Shown here in pieces: positions 59,965-64,000 of a DNA stretch of 64,000 nt. The position numbers and the translations under genes were made by a program. The notes under the pieces are model-generated. The model ran no database searches and was not told the DNA's origin. It was given only the letters and a program-made list of their open reading frames with translations. The stretch is from Caballeronia telluris (GTDB taxonomy: Bacteria > Pseudomonadota > Gammaproteobacteria > Burkholderiales > Burkholderiaceae): assembly GCF_001544495.1 (NCBI RefSeq), contig NZ_FCNZ02000024.1, forward strand, positions 1 to 64,000. The letters run 5' to 3'. The stretch's first letter is position 1. Every line of letters begins with the position of its first letter.

Positions 59965-59990
59965 AAATGCCGGCTCGCGAGCCGGCATTT
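59965..59990. terminator. Bidirectional terminator between DUF3563 and ohr
   Basis: A perfect 26-base palindrome: AAATGCCGGCTCG followed by its reverse complement. A-rich and T-rich flanks on each side suit both the DUF3563 (+) and ohr (-) transcripts, which converge here. Confidence 0.8.
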
Positions 59991-60034
59991 ACTTTTGGCG
60001 CCGTGTCTTCGCAGCGCCAGTCTTCCCACTTGCT

Positions 60035-60454
60035 TCAGATCACCTTCACGCGCACCTCGACGTTGTTGCGCGTCGCGTTCGAATACGGGCAAACCTGATG
60101 CGCCGCATCGACGAGTTGTTGCGCTTCCTCGGCGGTCATGCCCGGCAGCGTGATGCGCAACTCGACGTCCAGTGCGAAGCCGCCGTTGTTGTTCGGACCC
60201 ACGCCGACATCGGCGGCTACGGTCGTATCGGCGGGAATCGCGCGCTTTTGCTGACCGGCGACGAACTTCATCGCGCTCAGGAAACACGCCGAGTAGCCGG
60301 CGGCGAACAACTGTTCCGGATTCGTGCCCGCAGCGCCCGTGCCGCCCAACTCTTTCGGCGCACTCAATTTCACATCGAGTTGCTCATCCGACGAAACCGC
60401 CCGGCCGTCGCGGCCGCCCGTGCTCGTTGCCGTTGCCTTGTAGAGGATGCTCAT
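60035..60454 (-). CDS. ohr: Organic hydroperoxide resistance protein
   Basis: A 139-residue Ohr peroxidase that reduces organic and lipid hydroperoxides using lipoylated partners. The two catalytic cysteines are present: Cys57 in AAGYSACFLSAMK and Cys122 in HQVCPYSNATRNN. NPEQLFAAGYSACF is the family signature. The ATG at 60454 has GGAGAACC upstream; an ATG four codons earlier lacks spacing. It lies downstream of and on the same strand as ohrR, and has its own promoter with a palindromic operator. Confidence 0.96.
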   Translation of the reverse strand: MSILYKATATSTGGRDGRAVSSDEQLDVKLSAPKELGGTGAAGTNPEQLFAAGYSACFLSAMKFVAGQQKRAIPADTTVAADVGVGPNNNGGFALDVELRITLPGMTAEEAQQLVDAAHQVCPYSNATRNNVEVRVKVI

Positions 60455-60505
60455 GAGGTTCTCCATTCGTTGAGTTCGGTTCGATCTCTTGCCACCGCGG
60501 AGAGA

Positions 60506-60534
60506 AACATAACGCGCTAATCATTAGCGTACAA
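60506..60534 (-). promoter_or_regulatory. ohr promoter with palindromic operator
   Basis: On the minus strand TTGTAC (60529-60534) and TATGTT (60506-60511) are 17 bases apart. The perfect inverted repeat CGCTAAT-C-ATTAGCG (60515-60529) fills the spacer, an ideal position for repression by OhrR. The adjacent TACAAATTAAAT resembles part of the AT-rich OhrR sites known in other bacteria. The ohr ATG is about 50 bases downstream. Confidence 0.7.
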
Positions 60535-60539
60535 ATTAA

Positions 60540-60572
60540 ATAGTTTCGATCGACGTGTTCGATCGAAACTAT
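60540..60572 (-). terminator. Hairpin at the end of ohrR
   Basis: A perfect 14-bp inverted repeat, ATAGTTTCGATCGA (60540-60553) and TCGATCGAAACTAT (60559-60572), touches the last base of the ohrR stop codon. On the minus strand it is followed by TTTAATTT. It would separate the ohrR transcript from the ohr promoter just beyond it. Confidence 0.75.
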
Positions 60573-61024
60573 CAGTCGGCGATGTATTCGTTCAGCGACG
60601 CGCGCAAGCGAACGAGCGAGTCGCGCAATTGCAGGATGCTGTTGGCGTCGGAACCGGCCGCGCAAAAAATCGCCGATGGAATCTCGCGTGCCGACTGCTT
60701 CAGCGTTCGACCCGCGTCCGTCAGGCGGATATGGACCTGGCGCTCGTCCTCGACGCCCCGGATCCGCTCGACGTAGCCCTGCGCTTCGAGACGCTTCAGA
60801 AGCGGCGTCATGGTCGCGGAGTCGAGGCTCAGGCGCGTCGCGATTTCCTTGACCGTCAGGTCGTCGCTTTCCCAGAGCACGAGCATCGCCAGATATTGCG
60901 GATAGGTCAGATCGAGCTTTTCGAGCAGCGGCTTGTACGCTTTGGTCATCGCGAGCGAAGTCGAATAGAGCGCGAAGCACAACTGCTGGTCGAGTTCGAG
61001 CGGGAAGCTTTGTGGCGTGGTCAT
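60572..61024 (-). CDS. ohrR: MarR family organic-peroxide sensor OhrR
   Basis: A 150-residue winged-helix repressor. The sensing cysteine Cys16 lies in [12 protein letters not shown], the OhrR signature, and a second cysteine, Cys121, is 105 residues later, the same spacing as the pair in Xanthomonas OhrR; this marks the two-cysteine type inactivated by a disulfide. The HTH is at about residues 55-95 ([20 protein letters not shown], then [10 protein letters not shown] in the wing). It lies upstream of ohr in the same direction and is expected to repress ohr, and possibly itself. Confidence 0.95.
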   Translation of the reverse strand: MTTPQSFPLELDQQLCFALYSTSLAMTKAYKPLLEKLDLTYPQYLAMLVLWESDDLTVKEIATRLSLDSATMTPLLKRLEAQGYVERIRGVEDERQVHIRLTDAGRTLKQSAREIPSAIFCAAGSDANSILQLRDSLVRLRASLNEYIAD

Positions 61025-61092
61025 GGCGTGAGTCCGGGCGCGGCGGCGATCGCGTTAGTGTACGGAAATCCTTCGCACACGAAGGCAAGCGC

Positions 61093-61120
61093 AAAAAAGG
61101 GCGCTTTTAGCGCCCGTTTT
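61093..61120. terminator. Terminator hairpin downstream of the BPSS1780-type gene
   Basis: Stem GGGCGC (61099-61104) with GCGCCC (61110-61115), flanked by AAAAAA on the left and TTTT on the right. On the minus strand it follows the membrane protein gene (stop at 61135) and has a T6 tail. Confidence 0.8.
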
Positions 61121-61134
61121 CCAAAAAACGCGGA

Positions 61135-61956
61135 TCAAACGCCCGTCGGGCCCGATGCGTCCGGGATGTCCGGCGTATCCGGCGACTGCACGCCGAAACA
61201 TCCGCGATACGTCGCGTAGAAGGAGCAATAGAGCGCGGTCGTCACGAGGATCGACGCGGGCATCAGCACCGCGAGCGCGACTTCCTGGCTGACGCCGAGC
61301 GCCTGCATCAGCGCGGTCAGGCCGAACGACACCGCAATCGCGATGGCGATCCACAGCACGCCGTAGAAGATGAACGCGCCGCGATTGCGCCAGCAGCCGA
61401 CGAAGCTGAAGAACAGCGCTTTCGCCGGCGGGACGTCGTGCCACGCGACGAGGATCGGCGCGAACCAGAACAGCATCGCGACGGGCAGGTACGCGGCCAT
61501 CGCCACCAGCACCGCGAGCGGGCTGAAGCTCGCCGCGACGGTTTCCGGATCGCCGGTTGGGCCGCTGCCGAGCATCAGCGAGAGCAGGACGCCGCCGTCG
61601 ACCAGCGCCGACAGCGCGAAAATCACCGCCATCGCGACGATATACAGCGCGCCGAGCACGAGCAGCCGCCGCGAGACGACGCTGCCGTACGACCGGAAGC
61701 CATCGACGAGCACGGTCGGCCAGACCGGCTTGCCGGCGATCGTGTTGCGGCACGCAGCCATGAAGCCGACGGCGACGCCCGGAATCAGCAGAAGCGGCAA
61801 CAGCGGGCCGATCAGCGGAATGCGCGAGATCAGCGTCATGACGAACAGATACGCGAAGAACACCGTGAGAAAGGCGAGCGGATTGCGGCGGAACAGCCAG
61901 ATGCCCTGGCGGAACCACACGTAACCGGCTTTGGCGGGGACTTCGATCAGTTGCAT
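61135..61956 (-). CDS. BPSS1780 family membrane protein
   Basis: A 273-residue inner-membrane protein with about six helices, including LAFLTVFFAYLFVMTLISRI, GPLLPLLLIPGVAVGFMAAC, LVLGALYIVAMAVIFALSAL and AFIFYGVLWIAIAIAVSFGL. The start MQLIEVPAKAGYVWFRQGIW is the signature of the BPSS1780 family of beta-proteobacteria. No function is established. Its C-terminus is polar and Asp/Pro-rich (SPDTPDIPDASG). It starts nine bases after the thrB stop, so both are probably cotranscribed. Confidence 0.9.
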   Translation of the reverse strand: MQLIEVPAKAGYVWFRQGIWLFRRNPLAFLTVFFAYLFVMTLISRIPLIGPLLPLLLIPGVAVGFMAACRNTIAGKPVWPTVLVDGFRSYGSVVSRRLLVLGALYIVAMAVIFALSALVDGGVLLSLMLGSGPTGDPETVAASFSPLAVLVAMAAYLPVAMLFWFAPILVAWHDVPPAKALFFSFVGCWRNRGAFIFYGVLWIAIAIAVSFGLTALMQALGVSQEVALAVLMPASILVTTALYCSFYATYRGCFGVQSPDTPDIPDASGPTGV

Positions 61957-61965
61957 AAATGAGCT

Positions 61966-62937
61966 TTACCGTGAGGCGGGATGAGGTGCGGCGTTGACGC
62001 GTTCGCGCAGGATGCGTTCGAAATGTCCCGGATCGTGCGGCTTGAGCATCTCGGCCTCACGCGGACGATAGAAATCGTACAGGCGCGACACCCAGAAGCG
62101 CAGCGCGCCCGCGCGCAGCATGTCGTTCCAGTGACGCTCTTCTGCCGGCGTGAACGGCCGCACGGTCTGGTAGGCGCGCAGCATGGCGTCGACGCGCTTT
62201 GGGTCGAGCACGCCCGTCGCGAGGTCGATGCACCAGTCGTTCACGCACACCGCGACGTCGAAGAGCCATTTGTCGACGCCGGCGAAATAGAAGTCGAAGA
62301 AGCCGCCGAGGCGCGCGTGATCCGCCGTGTGCGCGAACAGCACGTTGTCGCGGAACAGGTCGCAATGGCACGGGCCTTCGGGCAGCGACGCGTAATCGGC
62401 CGAGCCGAAAAACGCCGTCTGATGCGCGAGTTCGGTTTCGATCAGCGCGCGCTGGTCGTCGGTCAGGAACGAGAGGATTGCGGGCACATTCTCACGCCAC
62501 CATGCGAGACTGCGCAGATTGTGCTGATGCTGCGGAAAATCGCGGCCCGCCAGGTGCAGGCGCGCGAGCATCTGGCCGACCTCGATGCAGTGCGCGGGCG
62601 TCGGCGCCAGCTCCGGCGTGCCTTCGAGTTTCGTGACGATGGTCGCGGGCTTGCCGTTGAGCGTGGCGAAGAGCGCGCCGTCGCGGCGCGGCATCGGATC
62701 GGGAACCGGCACGCGATGCGACGCCAGATGGCGCATCAGGTCGAGATAGAACGGCAACTGCGTCGCGGTGAGGTTCTCGAAGATCGTCAGCACGTACTGG
62801 CCGTGCGTCGTCGTCAGAAAGAAGTTGCTGTTCTCGATCCCCGACTGGATGCCGCGAAAGTCGACGACATCGCCGAGATCGTAGTCTTGCAGCCAGTCTT
62901 CGAGCTGGGAAGCGGTAACGGGAGTGAATACGGCCAT
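61966..62937 (-). CDS. thrB: Homoserine kinase (ThrB, aminoglycoside-phosphotransferase fold)
   Basis: A 323-residue kinase that phosphorylates homoserine for threonine synthesis. It belongs to the APH-fold ThrB type of beta- and gamma-proteobacteria, not the GHMP type. The start [20 protein letters not shown] is typical; the ATP site includes [19 protein letters not shown], the catalytic loop [14 protein letters not shown] (Asp as base), and the metal-binding [17 protein letters not shown]. The ATG at 62937 is chosen because the frame up to 63078 has no similarity. The BPSS1780-type gene follows in the same direction. Confidence 0.95.
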   Translation of the reverse strand: MAVFTPVTASQLEDWLQDYDLGDVVDFRGIQSGIENSNFFLTTTHGQYVLTIFENLTATQLPFYLDLMRHLASHRVPVPDPMPRRDGALFATLNGKPATIVTKLEGTPELAPTPAHCIEVGQMLARLHLAGRDFPQHQHNLRSLAWWRENVPAILSFLTDDQRALIETELAHQTAFFGSADYASLPEGPCHCDLFRDNVLFAHTADHARLGGFFDFYFAGVDKWLFDVAVCVNDWCIDLATGVLDPKRVDAMLRAYQTVRPFTPAEERHWNDMLRAGALRFWVSRLYDFYRPREAEMLKPHDPGHFERILRERVNAAPHPASR

Positions 62938-63088
62938 GCGTGAACGTGGGTCAGGTTGGACGGCTGGCTCGTTCAAGCGCGTGGCGCGCGACGCTGCCAG
63001 TCCGGCGAGCCGCGCTGCTTGCAGCGGCTGCCAGGCGGGAATTGTAGAGGTCGCGAGGAACGTCTCGCGAAAGTTCAATAAACGCGCA

Positions 63089-63490
63089 TCAATAATGCAA
63101 ATTCACCGACGGCAGACGCGTGCTCGCCTTGCCGTTGTCGCGCACCGACGGCGACGTGTCGGCGGGCGCGCTCATCTGATAGCGGGTGCCGAAATTCGAC
63201 TGTACGTTGATCTCGACGGGCTTGCCCTTGTCGCGATATTCGGTGATTTCGGTGCCGTTCGTGCTCAGTTCGTGGTAACTCGGCGTGCGCGGCGGCGAAA
63301 TTTCGACTTTCGAGCTTGCCGTGGCGGCGGGACGGTTGATGGCCTTCAGATCGGGAAGCCCGGCGGCCTCTTCCGGCGACATCGCGCGCGGTGCCGGCGC
63401 TTGTTCTGCCGCGGGCGCCGGCTTTGCGATTGCACTGATGCTGCCGGCGGCGAGGACTGCCGCGACGGCGGCAGAGAAAAGCGGCTTCAT
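63089..63490 (-). CDS. DUF2782 domain protein (secreted)
   Basis: A 133-residue protein with a signal peptide ([21 protein letters not shown]). The mature part has a Pro/Ala-rich segment and the DUF2782 core [20 protein letters not shown] with FGTRYQMS. The family is found upstream of thrB (and polA) in beta-proteobacteria; its role is unknown and periplasmic location is inferred. GGAGAACC lies before the ATG at 63490. The thrB start is 151 bases downstream. Confidence 0.88.
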   Translation of the reverse strand: MKPLFSAAVAAVLAAGSISAIAKPAPAAEQAPAPRAMSPEEAAGLPDLKAINRPAATASSKVEISPPRTPSYHELSTNGTEITEYRDKGKPVEINVQSNFGTRYQMSAPADTSPSVRDNGKASTRLPSVNLHY

Positions 63491-63691
63491 GGTGGTTCTC
63501 CAAATGACTGGGCCGGATTTTAGCAAAACGCATCCGCCAAAGGGTCGCGCAACGCCTTATTTTGCGCCGCTTTTGGCGAATCCGACGGCCGCGTCATAAA
63601 GGTGTTGCAACGCGCACGCGGCGAGCATGGGCTTCATGGTTCTGGCGTTCTTCCGTGGTAAGGTCGATTGATCACACGAGCGCGCCAGATC

Positions 63692-64000
63692 ATGACAAAC
63701 GACCGAACACAAAGCACTCAGGCCACGCCCGCCAACGATTTCCCGACGGAGTCCTTCGACGACCCCGTAGCCGCCGTTACGCGCCTGTCGGCGATTTATG
63801 AAGCGAACACCTCATTCCTGCGCGATGCGTTCGCGCGTTATCGACGCAACGAGCACTTCACGCACCGCGTGCGCGCCTGCTATCCGTTCGTGCGCGTGCG
63901 CACCGAGCTGAATACGCAGATCGACTCGCGGCGTTCATATGGCTTCGTCGCGGGGCCGGGCATCTTCGAGACGACGCTCACGCGGCCCGACCTCTTCGGC
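63692..64000 (+). CDS. amn: AMP nucleosidase, N-terminal part (runs off the window)
   Basis: The first 103 codons of an open frame that continues past the end. After a polar lead (MTNDRTQSTQATPANDFP) the sequence AVTRLSAIYEANTSFLRDAF, then CYPFVRVRTELNTQIDSRRS and YGFVAGPGIFETTLTRPDLF, matches the N-terminal substrate-binding domain of AMP nucleosidase, which splits AMP into adenine and ribose-5-phosphate. The catalytic domain lies outside the window. It diverges from the DUF2782 gene. Confidence 0.88.
   Translation, partial: MTNDRTQSTQATPANDFPTESFDDPVAAVTRLSAIYEANTSFLRDAFARYRRNEHFTHRVRACYPFVRVRTELNTQIDSRRSYGFVAGPGIFETTLTRPDLFG

Overview
The window is high-GC bacterial DNA, and gene order plus protein types point to Burkholderia sensu lato, most likely Caballeronia or Paraburkholderia. 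The evidence is the chain sdhB-sdhE-gltA, leuC-leuD-leuB, asd-fimV-truA, trpF-trpB-methyltransferase-trpA-accD-folC-dedD-cvpA-purF-metZ, which I know as a conserved block of these genomes (often on the second chromosome), together with beta-proteobacterial small families (DUF3563, DUF3309, DUF2782, BPSS1780-type). This is inference from family knowledge; no search was run. I see no rRNA, tRNA, CRISPR array, insertion sequence or prophage.

Layout. 1-21020 (+ strand) is the central-metabolism block: the end of the succinate dehydrogenase operon and citrate synthase, leucine, aspartate-semialdehyde, tryptophan, malonyl-CoA, folate and purine genes. One decayed mechanosensitive-channel gene interrupts it at 1834-2310 (- strand), and an adenine/cytosine-N4 type DNA methyltransferase sits between trpB and trpA. 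21038-24987 holds an AraC regulator, an FKBP isomerase, a histidine-kinase-like protein with a degenerate ATPase domain, and a CNNM/CorC-type transporter.

24997-46022 (- strand) is a 21-kb alpha-glucan and trehalose locus, transcribed glgA, glgE, treS-mak fusion, glgB, glgX, treZ, malQ, treY. It encodes the GlgE route (trehalose to maltose to maltose-1-phosphate to alpha-glucan), branching and debranching enzymes, and the TreY/TreZ route that turns alpha-glucan back into trehalose. The two routes form a closed cycle, usually linked to drought and osmotic stress. A large palindromic repeat (two 190-bp arms, 40044-40233 and 40422-40611) lies between glgE and treS.

46354-64000 is a mixed region: a DUF1345 membrane protein, a PPP-type phosphatase, a topoisomerase IB, a ParS/RES toxin-antitoxin pair with an operator inside its promoter, a LexA-boxed pair of small genes of unknown function, an SDR oxidoreductase, a Pit phosphate transporter divergent from a CHAD protein, a ModE-like regulator, a PAP2 phosphatase, a PHB-depolymerase-type esterase, DUF3563, the Ohr/OhrR peroxide-resistance pair, a BPSS1780-type membrane protein, homoserine kinase, a DUF2782 protein and the start of AMP nucleosidase.

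Most items are conserved genes. The parts most worth a second look are the SOS-type promoter on unknown small genes (51144-51800), the palindromic repeat inside the glucan locus, the extra GH13-like domain on GlgE, and the methyltransferase embedded in the trp operon.
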